The notes: a model not told the origin generated them from the letters alone. A stretch of DNA of 14,443 nt from CAWEZN01 sp964498015 (GCA_964498015.1 CAZCFT010000067.1:1-14443), one strand, 5' to 3'; shown: positions 1 through 6,262, numbered from the stretch's first letter. A program made the numbers and translations.

Positions 1-28
1 GTTCGGGCAATCTGTCAAAAAGATATAA

Positions 29-102
29 TAGCGGTGCAGGGACTCGAACCCCGGACACGTGGATTATGATTCCACTGCTCTAACCAACTGAGCTACACCG
101 CC
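29..102 (-). tRNA. tRNA-Met (anticodon CAU), elongator type
   Basis: Read on the minus strand this folds into a complete 74-nt cloverleaf: 7-bp acceptor stem (GGCGGTG with CACCGCT, ending in a G1.U72 wobble), D arm with AGTTGGTTA loop, anticodon stem GTGGA/TCCAC enclosing ATCATAA (anticodon CAT at positions 34-36), 5-nt variable loop, and T arm with TTCGAGT loop, discriminator A73. G1.U72 pairs, so it lacks the unpaired C1-A72 of bacterial initiator tRNA; elongator Met is the best reading. A lysidine-modified Ile tRNA also carries a CAT anticodon gene and is not fully excluded. The 3' CCA is not encoded (next bases are TTA), so it must be added after transcription. A T-rich stretch follows on the minus strand. 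Confidence 0.93.
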
Positions 103-123
103 ATTTAATTCTTTCAAGCCGAC

Positions 124-151
124 AATCTAATCATTTATCGAAATTTGTCAA
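124..151 (-). promoter_or_regulatory. sigma70-like promoter for the tRNA-Met gene
   Basis: On the minus strand TTGACA (146-151) is followed after 16 bp by TAGATT (124-129). The predicted start near 117 lies about 15 nt ahead of the mature tRNA 5' end, a normal distance for a tRNA leader trimmed by RNase P. The site sits between the DUF116 stop codon and the tRNA, so the tRNA has its own promoter. Confidence 0.6.
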
Positions 152-237
152 CGAATTTGCCTTGCGAACAACTCTCTGCCATCACAATCGATAACACTCT
201 CAGGGATACTATATCAGTCCGTCAATGGCCGGATTCT

Positions 238-1017
238 TCAATTAAGACACTTCTTGATTGCTTCTTCTATCTTGCCCAGATCGATGCAGGTATTTTTACA
301 TGGACCCTCAGGTCTCTGGTTTGGAAAACCGATCACCGGAATATATGGATTCACTTCCTTAAATCCCGATATCAGATCTCTTTCACAGGCGATGGCAATT
401 ACCACTCGGGGTCGAACTTCCTTGATCTTCATACGCGCCTCACTTCCCCCTCCGGCGGTCGCCATCTGGAATTGATATTTATCCCGCAATTCGCGAAGCC
501 GCGCGTTATTATCCTTCGTCAAACATCTCGGCATGAGTACCAGTAGTCTGTCCGGTTCGGTTCGCGCCGGTTTCGAGCCAATTATAATGTTATGAATCTT
601 CAAAAATGAATTGACCAGTCTGTCTCTGGAAATGCCCAGAAGCCTTCCCAGCGCCATCGCTATTTCCAGAAGTTTATTCACCAGCCGGGGCATTACAATC
701 AGCCGCGTTGATGGCCATCTTGTTATAGCTGAAAGCACAAATAGAATTAGCCAAAGAATCAGCACAACGCTGAACAGAAGAAATAGGAATGAGAAAATCT
801 TAGCGACGATCTGGCCGGTTGAAATCAAGCGGGGATAGATCAGCCATAAAAATGAGCCGGCGGCACAAATAAGAAAAATGGTTGATAGAACCGCCAGCCC
901 CAGAAAAACGCGGTAATCGGTTTCCGAGGATTCAATACCTGACCGTCCATCCCAATCTACCCATTCATCCCCCAATTTGCGATCAGAGGATTTCCGCTCC
1001 GCATGCCCTTGACTCAT
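238..1017 (-). CDS. DUF116-family membrane protein with reduced cysteine set
   Basis: A 259-residue protein of unknown biochemical role. A polar N-terminus is followed by two hydrophobic segments (about residues 36-60 and 68-98), then a basic stretch and a cytosolic C-terminal domain with DUF116 landmarks: SFLKIHN (137-143), LLVLMPRCL (158-166), VVIAIACERDL (205-215), IPVIGF (226-231), and the ending EGPCKNTCIDLGKIEEAI. Cys165, 211, 240 and 244 are present. DUF116 proteins, as I recall the family, usually also carry a central Cys cluster between the first Cys and the IACERDL motif; here that region has no Cys. The ATG at 1015-1017 has no Shine-Dalgarno but lies where a strong promoter predicts the mRNA 5' end. 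It is monocistronic, upstream of the tRNA on the same strand. Family call fairly sure, function unknown. Confidence 0.8.
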   Translation of the reverse strand: MSQGHAERKSSDRKLGDEWVDWDGRSGIESSETDYRVFLGLAVLSTIFLICAAGSFLWLIYPRLISTGQIVAKIFSFLFLLFSVVLILWLILFVLSAITRWPSTRLIVMPRLVNKLLEIAMALGRLLGISRDRLVNSFLKIHNIIIGSKPARTEPDRLLVLMPRCLTKDNNARLRELRDKYQFQMATAGGGSEARMKIKEVRPRVVIAIACERDLISGFKEVNPYIPVIGFPNQRPEGPCKNTCIDLGKIEEAIKKCLN

Positions 1018-1023
1018 AGATTG

Positions 1024-1052
1024 AATATATAATTGAAGACTCCATTGGTCAA
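1024..1052 (-). promoter_or_regulatory. sigma70-like promoter implying a leaderless DUF116 mRNA
   Basis: Minus-strand TTGACC (1047-1052), an exact 17-bp spacer (1030-1046) and TATATT (1024-1029). Six bases separate the -10 from the A of the ATG at 1017, so the expected +1 is that A. The lack of any Shine-Dalgarno between promoter and start codon agrees with a leaderless transcript. Confidence 0.6.
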
Positions 1053-1505
1053 CAAATACGAATACATTAGATTAAAATGATTTTGCGGGAAATAATTTGG
1101 CGGCGAAAGTCTAAGAAGGGCGAAATTAAAAGGAGCTCCTCCCTCACTTAAGGAGCTCCTTCATCCCCACCTCTTAAATACCCTTCACCGCCATACTATA
1201 TATATTTAAGAGTAACTAACTTCGCTGTTATTTATAATCAATTCCTGTGCCAAATCTGCCGATTTGCAATCGTGATTCCCTAACATAAAAATACTCAATC
1301 AATTAGACTGAAACTTGAGAGCTTACAGCTCGTCTTTATAAAGGCCACAAGCGCAAAAAGTGCGACGACTTGAACAACTCTAAGTGGTCTGGTCGTTTAT
1401 GAGATTGTCATTTAATAACTTATACTTTATAGAACCTGCGACAAAAGATTCTCGTCTGTCGCCGATTACGCCAAAAAATGCGCCGGAATCATAATTTACT
1501 GTGTC
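1053..1505. other. Intergenic stretch without a convincing gene
   Basis: About 450 bp between the DUF116 promoter and the terminator of the lipoprotein gene. Both strands contain only very short frames; on the minus strand two six-codon frames (starting with ATG near 1193 and 1163) have no sign of being genes. It holds the palindromic hairpin at 1130-1161 and a weak inverted repeat GCGACA/TGTCGC (1438-1443 and 1457-1462). I recognise no RNA family. A small RNA on the minus strand ending at the 1130-1161 hairpin is possible but unproven. Confidence 0.5.
1123..1161 (-). repeat. Duplicated palindrome AAGGAGCTCCT, possible minus-strand terminator
   Basis: AAGGAGCTCCT occurs at 1130-1140 and 1150-1160, twenty bases apart. 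Because the unit is itself a palindrome, the two copies can pair into an 11-bp stem with a 9-nt loop, or each can fold on itself. Read on the minus strand the stem is followed by TTTTAATTT (down to 1123), which would fit an intrinsic terminator for a transcript coming from the right; on the plus strand no U-tract follows. It lies just upstream of the DUF116 promoter, so it could shield that promoter from read-through. Structure seen; role inferred. Confidence 0.45.
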
Positions 1506-1541
1506 AAAAAAAAGACCCACCATGCCAGGCGGGTCCCTTTT
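1506..1541 (-). terminator. Intrinsic terminator of the barrel/lipoprotein unit
   Basis: In minus-strand RNA GACCCGCC and GGTGGGUC form an 8-bp stem (one G.U pair) around a 6-nt loop, immediately followed by eight U (complement of the A-run 1506-1513). It starts about 24 bp past the stop codon at 1559-1561. In plus-strand RNA the G.U becomes an A-C mismatch, although a T-run also follows on that strand, so it is oriented mainly for minus-strand transcription. Confidence 0.85.
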
Positions 1542-1558
1542 TGAAGAATTTAAGAATG

Positions 1559-2098
1559 CTATGGCCCAGCCGTTACCGTGATAATCACATGCGCAGAATC
1601 AATGGTGACATTGTAAGGAAGCTTATCCGTCAAAGCGTAGATATCAAATTTTCCCGCCTCCACCCACTGTTTGAAAGTTGGAAGCTCTTTGGAATTTAAA
1701 TAAATGAGGGAAGTCGGCCAGTCGATATATGTCTTTCCCGGAGCCAAAGAAAGTCCTGCCAAAATCTGTTTGCCATTTGCTCTGATACTCGAAGTATCAG
1801 CATGGGACACGGATGTCGTGTCAGCATAGAATTCCCAGGTTACTGCCGAGCCGTTATTGGTCACCCAAAGCTGAAAACCGATATTATCCACGTTTTTGAT
1901 ATTATCCTTATGATTTTTCCATGTGTCATTTGTCGTTAGATCTACTGCAAAATACTCAAAAGTACCGTGGGGGACGATGTCGGTGTTCTTGACATTTATA
2001 TCAACCACAAATGTCCCTGTCACGAGATTGCATCCGCCGACAATAAGTATTGCCAAGAGGGCGGACAAAAGAGCAAACCATGTAATCTTCTTGATCAT
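1559..2098 (-). CDS. Hypothetical lipoprotein
   Basis: A 179-residue protein beginning MIKKITWF, with a hydrophobic segment ending in the lipobox-like VGGC, so Cys23 is the likely lipidated residue. The mature part is rich in beta-prone Thr/Val/Asn sequence (FVVDINVKNTDI, GFQLWVTNNGSAVTWEFYA, HVIITVTAG), suggesting a beta-sandwich domain; I do not recognise the family. I chose the ATG at 2098 over one at 2122 because AAGGTGG lies about 7-8 nt upstream, while the earlier ATG is inside the preceding gene and only adds MDFRRWWI before a normal signal peptide. The start lies 13 bp after the stop of the outer-membrane barrel gene, so the two are surely cotranscribed and may act together at the envelope. 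Confidence 0.8.
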   Translation of the reverse strand: MIKKITWFALLSALLAILIVGGCNLVTGTFVVDINVKNTDIVPHGTFEYFAVDLTTNDTWKNHKDNIKNVDNIGFQLWVTNNGSAVTWEFYADTTSVSHADTSSIRANGKQILAGLSLAPGKTYIDWPTSLIYLNSKELPTFKQWVEAGKFDIYALTDKLPYNVTIDSAHVIITVTAGP

Positions 2099-2111
2099 TA
2101 TCCACCACCTT

Positions 2112-2639
2112 CTAAAATCCAAAATAATAGTTTACGCCGCCGGTCAGCGCCGCTGATTTCTTTGTCCCGCCCCCTTCGGAGCCGATCACATTCAATTTAC
2201 CCCTTATATCTACAGCAATCTTACTCGTGAAGCCCACTTCGAGCCCGAGACCTGCGGCCCATCCCATTTTTGTGGCATCCGGGTCATTGTCTCGCTTTGT
2301 CGAGTAAATGCCGCCGCCGACTAATCCATACATCTTCACCCCCACACCCGGAAGGCCGGCGCCCAGTATGGCATCGACTCCATAGGATGTTATCTTGGAA
2401 CCTTTTCTGGTTCCATAATCTTTCTTGGCGTCCCCAAATTTAGCAAAATTAAGATTCGGTTCCACCGAGACCCCCGGCAGGAGATTCAATTTCGCCTTCA
2501 GGCCGAAAATGGTCCCTGAGCCCTGGTCTTGCTGAATAACCGGGATATTCATTCCACCGCAAACGCCGACCCCGAACTGGGCCGCATTCGCAGGCAAAAT
2601 GGCAGTCGTCAGGAATAAGAGCAAAATAAGTTTCTTCAT
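2112..2639 (-). CDS. Small outer-membrane beta-barrel protein (porin-like fold)
   Basis: A 175-residue protein with a classical signal peptide (MKKLILLLFLTTAILPANA, cleavage predicted after ANA at about 19) and a mature part of about 156 residues made of alternating amphipathic strands rich in Gly, Tyr and Val (FGLKAKLNLLPGVSVEPNLNF, VKMYGLVGGGIY, WAAGLGLEVGF, ALTGGVNYYFGF). The C-terminal Phe is the outer-membrane assembly signature. Length and pattern fit an eight-stranded OmpX/OmpA-type barrel. GGAGGT lies 3 nt ahead of the ATG, rather close but otherwise ideal; no other start is available near the signal peptide. First gene of a two-gene unit with the lipoprotein. Fold call fairly sure, function unknown. 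Confidence 0.85.
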   Translation of the reverse strand: MKKLILLLFLTTAILPANAAQFGVGVCGGMNIPVIQQDQGSGTIFGLKAKLNLLPGVSVEPNLNFAKFGDAKKDYGTRKGSKITSYGVDAILGAGLPGVGVKMYGLVGGGIYSTKRDNDPDATKMGWAAGLGLEVGFTSKIAVDIRGKLNVIGSEGGGTKKSAALTGGVNYYFGF

Positions 2640-2685
2640 TATACCTCCATCTACATACTGCGTTTAATTTATTAATTGATTGCAA

Positions 2686-2713
2686 GTTACATAAGTTGAA
2701 CAACAGCTGTCAA
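2686..2713 (-). promoter_or_regulatory. Candidate promoter for the barrel/lipoprotein unit
   Basis: Minus-strand TTGACA (2708-2713) has a perfect -35 consensus; 16 bp later comes TGTAAC (2686-2691), only a moderate -10. It would start transcription near 2680, giving a leader of about 40 nt to the barrel ATG. It is the best candidate in the region, but the -10 is weak. Confidence 0.35.
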
Positions 2714-2926
2714 GCTTTTTGATAAATCTTAAGCCTTTGTCTCTCATCGTATCAAAAAATTTTTCGTCTCTTTTCAAAACAACATTCTTCAAATGCTGTT
2801 CGTTTAAGATAAAGTAACTGTAAGTATAATATACCGTTATTAAGAGCGTTATCGACAATATCAGTCTAATATAAAGAATAGAAGCTGAAAAATCAAAAAA
2901 AAATTAAATTTCAACTAAATTTTTTC

Positions 2927-2954
2927 TTGACATAATCCGAATTCCTTTTACAAT
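2927..2954 (+). promoter_or_regulatory. sigma70-like promoter of the polyamine operon
   Basis: TTGACA (2927-2932), 16-bp spacer, TACAAT (2949-2954). The expected start near 2961 gives a leader of about 37 nt to the regulator ATG. Two related elements lie just downstream, GTTTTATTAAAC (2961-2972) and GTTTTTTGCTAAAC (2981-2994), each with GTTT and AAAC arms and starting 20 bp apart; they could be operator half-sites for the regulator itself, which is inference. Confidence 0.65.
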
Positions 2955-2997
2955 AGGGAAGTTTTATTAAACTTTTGCTCGTTTTTTGCTAAACAAG

Positions 2998-3540
2998 ATG
3001 AGATTGGAAATAGGAGAAAAAATCAAAGCCCTGCGACTGGCGTCGGAGCTGACCCAGTCGGAACTCGCCGCCCGAGCGCGGTTGACCAAAGGGTTCATTT
3101 CCCAGGTCGAGCGCGACCAAACCTCGATATCGCTCGACTCGCTTCTCGACATTTTGGAGGCTCTCGGAGTCACTATCACTGAGTTTTTTGGAGATACTGG
3201 GCAGTCACGAGTCGTTTTTTCTCCAAAGGAACGGATTATCGTTACGGACAAGGAAATTCAGAGATTTGAGATTCTTATTCCGGGGAGCGCCAACAATCTG
3301 ATGGATCCGATTATGATGGGGATGTCTCCTGGGGAATCATTTCCGTCCAGCGGGCCCCACGCCGGTGAGGAATTCGGTTATGTCTTATCCGGCGTCCTGA
3401 CCCTAACAGTCGGCAAAAAGGTTTTTAAAGTCTCTCCGCGGCATTGCTTCTATTTTGAGGCTGACCAGTCCCATCAATTTTTTAACCGGGGCAAAGTAAC
3501 AACCAACTTCTTGTGGATTACTGCGCCGCCACAAATGTAA
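2998..3540 (+). CDS. XRE-family regulator with C-terminal cupin domain (polyamine operon)
   Basis: A 180-residue DNA-binding protein. Residues 6-63 form a helix-turn-helix of the XRE/Cro type (IKALRLASELTQSELA, then LTKGFISQVERDQTSISLDSLLDILEAL). Residues about 105-175 form a small cupin (GESFPSSGPHAGEEFGYVLSG ... HCFYFEADQSHQFFN) with candidate metal or ligand residues His121, Glu124, Glu125 and His159. This architecture is that of PuuR-like regulators that sense small metabolites. It is the first gene of the speD-decarboxylase-speE run, so sensing a polyamine and repressing its own operon is likely but inferred. ATG 2998 is preferred; a TTG at 2986 would add four residues, and neither has a Shine-Dalgarno. 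Confidence 0.88.
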   Translation: MRLEIGEKIKALRLASELTQSELAARARLTKGFISQVERDQTSISLDSLLDILEALGVTITEFFGDTGQSRVVFSPKERIIVTDKEIQRFEILIPGSANNLMDPIMMGMSPGESFPSSGPHAGEEFGYVLSGVLTLTVGKKVFKVSPRHCFYFEADQSHQFFNRGKVTTNFLWITAPPQM

Positions 3541-3560
3541 TGAACCTCTAAATTATAAGA

Positions 3561-3566
3561 AGGAGG
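3561..3566 (+). promoter_or_regulatory. Ribosome binding site fixing the TTG start of speD
   Basis: AGGAGG lies 7 nt ahead of TTG 3574-3576. There is no ATG nearby in frame, and the protein from this TTG aligns with the known SpeD N-terminus, so the near-perfect site decides the non-ATG start. Confidence 0.85.
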
Positions 3567-3573
3567 CTCCAAA

Positions 3574-3993
3574 TTGAAAATACTCGGCCGTCATCTCCTC
3601 GCGGAACTTGCAGAGTGCAACATTGCTATTCTGAATAACCGCCCGGAACTGGAAAAAATCATGAAAGAAGCCGCCCGCCGCTCTGGAGCCACGGTGGTGG
3701 ATTCTGTCTTCCATCATTATAATCCACAGGGGTTATCGGGCATCGTTGTCATTGCCGAATCCCATCTCTCCATTCATACCTGGCCCGAATACGGCTACGC
3801 CGCGGTCGACTGTTTTACCTGCGGTTCCAGTGTCGATCCGACAAAGGCGCTCGATTACATAAAAGCGGCGCTCAACTGCAAATCGATAAATATTAAAGAC
3901 TTAAAACGGGGCATTCCTTCGGCATCCGACGAAATTATTGCCCATAAAACCAACGCGGTTTTTCCCGTGATTAACAATCAACTCACTCATTAA
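3574..3993 (+). CDS. speD: S-adenosylmethionine decarboxylase proenzyme
   Basis: A 139-residue prokaryotic-type AdoMetDC that makes decarboxylated SAM, the aminopropyl donor for spermidine. The proenzyme cleaves itself between Glu62 and Ser63 in the motif AESHLSIHTWPE (61-72), turning Ser63 into the pyruvoyl cofactor. Catalytic His68 and Cys83 (VDCFTCG) are present; Ser63, His68 and Cys83 are the positions known from the Thermotoga enzyme, so the TTG start also gives matching numbering. The chain keeps GRHLLAEL at the N-terminus and has a short C-terminal tail after KDLKRGI. It begins 33 bp after the regulator and ends 16 bp before the decarboxylase start. Identification is very secure. Confidence 0.97.
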   Translation: MKILGRHLLAELAECNIAILNNRPELEKIMKEAARRSGATVVDSVFHHYNPQGLSGIVVIAESHLSIHTWPEYGYAAVDCFTCGSSVDPTKALDYIKAALNCKSINIKDLKRGIPSASDEIIAHKTNAVFPVINNQLTH

Positions 3994-4009
3994 TTTGGGG
4001 AGAACTGAA

Positions 4010-5173
4010 ATGATCAAGGCCATTGACATAAGAAACCCCAAGGAAAAATTAACCCTGCGAGGTCTCGAATTCGAACAGGCCGCAGAATTCCTTGACGGCG
4101 ACCGGGTCAGAACTCCAATTCTCGTTCTTTACCGCTCCAAAGTCAGAGAAAATCTTGAAAGGCTCGCCTCGGCGCTTCCCGGGATCGCCATCCATTATGC
4201 CATCAAATCCAACAACCATCCCGCAGTCCTTGAAGAAGTAGCCAGGCTAAGCCATAGATTCGATGTAGCTTCATTTCAGGAATTGAAGCTTGTTATCGAA
4301 GCCGGCGGTCATCCCGAAGAACAGATTCATTCGCATCCAATAAAATCACCCTATGAAATCGCTGACGCTGTCAAAGCCGGCGTTAAACTCTTTGTGATCG
4401 ATAACCCCGATGAGATTGACAAATTCATCTCCTATGCCGGTAAAGTCCGGTTAATGGTTCGCTTCAAGGTCGAGAATGATCAGGCTGTGGTCAACCTCTC
4501 ATACAAATTTGGATGCTTGCCCCAGGAAGTTATCGGGCTGGCGGAGAAAATTAGGGAATGCGGCCTTGAATATTACGGCCTGGCCTTTCATGTCGGCAGT
4601 CAGAGCATGACCAATAATGTCTATATAACCGCGATTGATATTTCCGCCGACCTTATCGCCCAATTGAAAGCCCGTGGCCTTGAAACTACCCTCCTTGACA
4701 TCGGCGGAGGATTCCCCGTCCCATATACCGAATTGGTCCCCTCTCTTGAGGACTTCTGCGGGCCAATACGCAAGAGGCTTACAGAGAAAATTGACCCCAA
4801 TATAAAACTCGTCTGCGAACCTGGAAGATATATCTCAGCCACCGCGGTCACGCTGGTTGCATCTGTTATCGGCAAATCAGTCCGTTCCGGCAAAAGATGG
4901 TATTTCCTCGACGATGGTTTATATGGTTCTTTTTCCGGAAGACTCTATGATCACTGCAAATATCAAATTCTGACCAACCGCAACACCACTTGGAAAAGAT
5001 CCGTTCTTGCCGGGCCAACTTGCGACTCGTTTGATGTCATCTACCGCGACATTATTCTTCCTCCCCTCGATGTGGGCGACCTTCTCGTGTTCCCAGCCAT
5101 GGGCGCTTACTGCGCCGTTTCATCTTCTTCATTCAACTGCCTCAGAAAGGCGGAATATATTGTCGTCGACTGA
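4010..5173 (+). CDS. Fold-III PLP-dependent ornithine (or related) decarboxylase
   Basis: A 387-residue enzyme of the alanine-racemase-fold decarboxylase family, forming putrescine from ornithine. The PLP lysine is Lys66 in HYAIKSNNHP; phosphate- and ring-binding motifs FHVGSQ (193-198), GGGFP (232-236) and EPGRY (270-274) follow. The dimer-partner active-site motif is GPTCDSFDVI with Cys338-Asp339, as in ornithine decarboxylases; diaminopimelate decarboxylase normally has Cys-Glu there. Length also fits ODC (about 380-420). A lysine/ornithine enzyme is possible; carboxynorspermidine decarboxylase is less likely given the speD/speE neighbours. The ATG at 4010 is chosen because GGGGAG lies 7 nt upstream; a TTG at 3995 would overlap that site. 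Second structural gene of the polyamine operon. Confidence 0.9.
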   Translation: MIKAIDIRNPKEKLTLRGLEFEQAAEFLDGDRVRTPILVLYRSKVRENLERLASALPGIAIHYAIKSNNHPAVLEEVARLSHRFDVASFQELKLVIEAGGHPEEQIHSHPIKSPYEIADAVKAGVKLFVIDNPDEIDKFISYAGKVRLMVRFKVENDQAVVNLSYKFGCLPQEVIGLAEKIRECGLEYYGLAFHVGSQSMTNNVYITAIDISADLIAQLKARGLETTLLDIGGGFPVPYTELVPSLEDFCGPIRKRLTEKIDPNIKLVCEPGRYISATAVTLVASVIGKSVRSGKRWYFLDDGLYGSFSGRLYDHCKYQILTNRNTTWKRSVLAGPTCDSFDVIYRDIILPPLDVGDLLVFPAMGAYCAVSSSSFNCLRKAEYIVVD

Positions 5174-5216
5174 GTGTAGTAAAAGCAATTCAGACAAATA
5201 CATCGTCGAATCTTCC

Positions 5217-6071
5217 ATGACCAACCTCTGGGATCTCTGGATGACCGAATTGCATCAGGGAAAAAGCGGTCTGACTGTCAAGATTAAAGGATTGCTGGAA
5301 TCGACCCAGTCTAAATTTCAGAGGATTGACGTCCTCGATACCGAAGATTTCGGGAAAATGCTCGTTCTTTATGGTTCAATGATGGTTGCCGATAACGATC
5401 TGACCTCATACAACGAGATGATTGCCCATGTCCCGCTTTTTGTGCATCCCAAACCGAATAAAGTTCTTATCATCGGCGGGGGCGATGGCGGCGCATTAAC
5501 TAATGTCATGAAACATCCCGAAGTCAAATCGGCCACGATGTGCGAAATCGACAGAATGGTTGTTGAGGTCTGCCAGAGGCGTTTCCCCAAACTTGCCACG
5601 GGATTCAAAGACAAGCGGGCCAAATTGCTTTTCCGTGATGGAACAAAATATATAGAAAACAGCAAACAAAAATTTGATATTATACTGCTTGACCTCTCCG
5701 ACCCTGTTGGTCCGGCGGCGGATCTCTTCCAAAAAAAATTCCACCAGAGAGTTTTTAATACCCTTAACGATGACGGCATAATGGTCGCTCAGTCGGAATC
5801 GCCGTATTTCAATCAGAAGACGGTCAAGCAGATGTATAAAAACCTGCGCAACATTTTCCCCATTGTCAAAATGTATACCGCCCATGTCCCAATTTACCCC
5901 TCGGCCTACTGGTCGTTCGCCTTTTGCTCGAAAAAATATCATCCGATTGACGATTTCGATGCCGCCCGTTACAAAAAACTAAAGATGAAAAATAATTACT
6001 ACAACGCCGATACGCACTTGGGCGCTTTTTGCCTTCCGGAATATGTAAAGGAGCTTATTGGGGAAAAATAA
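5217..6071 (+). CDS. speE: Polyamine aminopropyltransferase (spermidine synthase)
   Basis: A 284-residue enzyme transferring the aminopropyl group of decarboxylated SAM to putrescine. N-terminal strand domain (about 1-65), then a Rossmann methyltransferase-like domain: IIGGGDGG (85-92), MCEID (108-112), RDGTKYI (140-146) and LLDLSDPVGPA (157-167) with both Asp159 and Asp162, and late AQSESPY, IYPSAYW. The gate-loop region YGSMMVADNDLTSYNEM (52-68) departs from the family's usual DG.xQ..E.DE..Y.EM, losing the Gln and one acidic residue, so acceptor or product preference could differ. The frame is open back to 5007, but that part overlaps the decarboxylase out of frame; ATG 5217 gives the normal N-terminus (LWMTELHQG) although no Shine-Dalgarno is evident. 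Last gene of the operon, 43 bp after the decarboxylase. Confidence 0.93.
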   Translation: MTNLWDLWMTELHQGKSGLTVKIKGLLESTQSKFQRIDVLDTEDFGKMLVLYGSMMVADNDLTSYNEMIAHVPLFVHPKPNKVLIIGGGDGGALTNVMKHPEVKSATMCEIDRMVVEVCQRRFPKLATGFKDKRAKLLFRDGTKYIENSKQKFDIILLDLSDPVGPAADLFQKKFHQRVFNTLNDDGIMVAQSESPYFNQKTVKQMYKNLRNIFPIVKMYTAHVPIYPSAYWSFAFCSKKYHPIDDFDAARYKKLKMKNNYYNADTHLGAFCLPEYVKELIGEK

Positions 6072-6134
6072 TTGTCCTGTTTCCCCGCGCCGGTTCCGTA
6101 TAGAAGTTGATTGACATCCTTGATTTTGAGCGCA

Positions 6135-6160
6135 CAGGGTCAGGCTACCGCCTGACCCTG
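6135..6160. terminator. Perfect 11-bp hairpin after the polyamine operon
   Basis: CAGGGTCAGGC (6135-6145) and its exact complement GCCTGACCCTG (6150-6160) enclose the 4-nt loop TACC. It lies 64 bp after the speE stop. The following bases, AATTGTTTCC, are a poor U-tract on either strand, so it may stop or protect the mRNA 3' end, or be a dispersed palindromic repeat. A second, weaker hairpin CGGCG-CTT-CGCCG (6201-6213) followed by CGCTTTT could act as terminator instead. Confidence 0.55.
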
Positions 6161-6233
6161 AATTGTTTCCACAAATTGCGTATAAACTAACAAAACCTTA
6201 CGGCGCTTCGCCGCGCTTTTCCTCTGCATTACC

Positions 6234-6262
6234 TTGACACATCTCCCCAAATCCGATATTTT
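6234..6262 (+). promoter_or_regulatory. sigma70-like promoter of serS
   Basis: TTGACA (6234-6239), 17-bp spacer, TATTTT (6257-6262). Predicted start near 6269, giving a leader of about 60 nt to the serS ATG. It is the only clear promoter before the long co-directional run that follows, so it may serve several downstream genes. Confidence 0.6.

Larger units (their letters stand above)
2640..2997. other. AT-rich divergent intergenic region
   Basis: About 360 bp between the leftward barrel/lipoprotein unit and the rightward polyamine operon. It holds candidate promoters in both directions (2686-2713 minus, 2927-2954 plus) and half-palindromes downstream of the plus-strand -10. A 64-codon TTG-started frame on the minus strand (2664-2858) lacks a ribosome binding site and is not accepted as a gene. 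Confidence 0.6.

Noticed and set aside
145..546. 133-codon plus-strand frame opposite the DUF116 gene
   Set aside because: It lies antisense to a protein with clear family motifs and overlaps the tRNA promoter; composition looks like a shadow frame.
1155..1200. Two six-codon minus-strand frames, one preceded by a purine-rich GAGGTGGGG
   Set aside because: Too short to support as genes; the second one simply reads through the palindrome, and no downstream gene is in a position to be controlled by a leader peptide here.
1438..1462. GCGACA/TGTCGC inverted repeat
   Set aside because: Only 6 bp with a 13-nt loop and no U-tract; expected by chance in a region of this size.
2099..2122. Upstream ATG adding eight residues to the lipoprotein
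   Set aside because: It would put MDFRRWWI before a normal signal peptide, overlaps the barrel gene, and has no ribosome site, whereas AAGGTGG precedes the ATG at 2098.
2664..2858. 64-codon minus-strand frame between the barrel gene and the XRE regulator
   Set aside because: It starts with TTG, has no Shine-Dalgarno, is AT-rich with no recognisable motif, and its 3' part overlaps the best candidate promoter for the barrel gene.
5007..5216. N-terminal extension of the SpeE frame by 70 codons
   Set aside because: It overlaps the 3' end of the decarboxylase in another frame, and the extra residues have no SpeE similarity; the normal N-terminus begins at 5217.
5369..5942. Two long minus-strand frames opposite speE
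   Set aside because: Both are fully antisense to conserved speE coding sequence and lack recognisable motifs.
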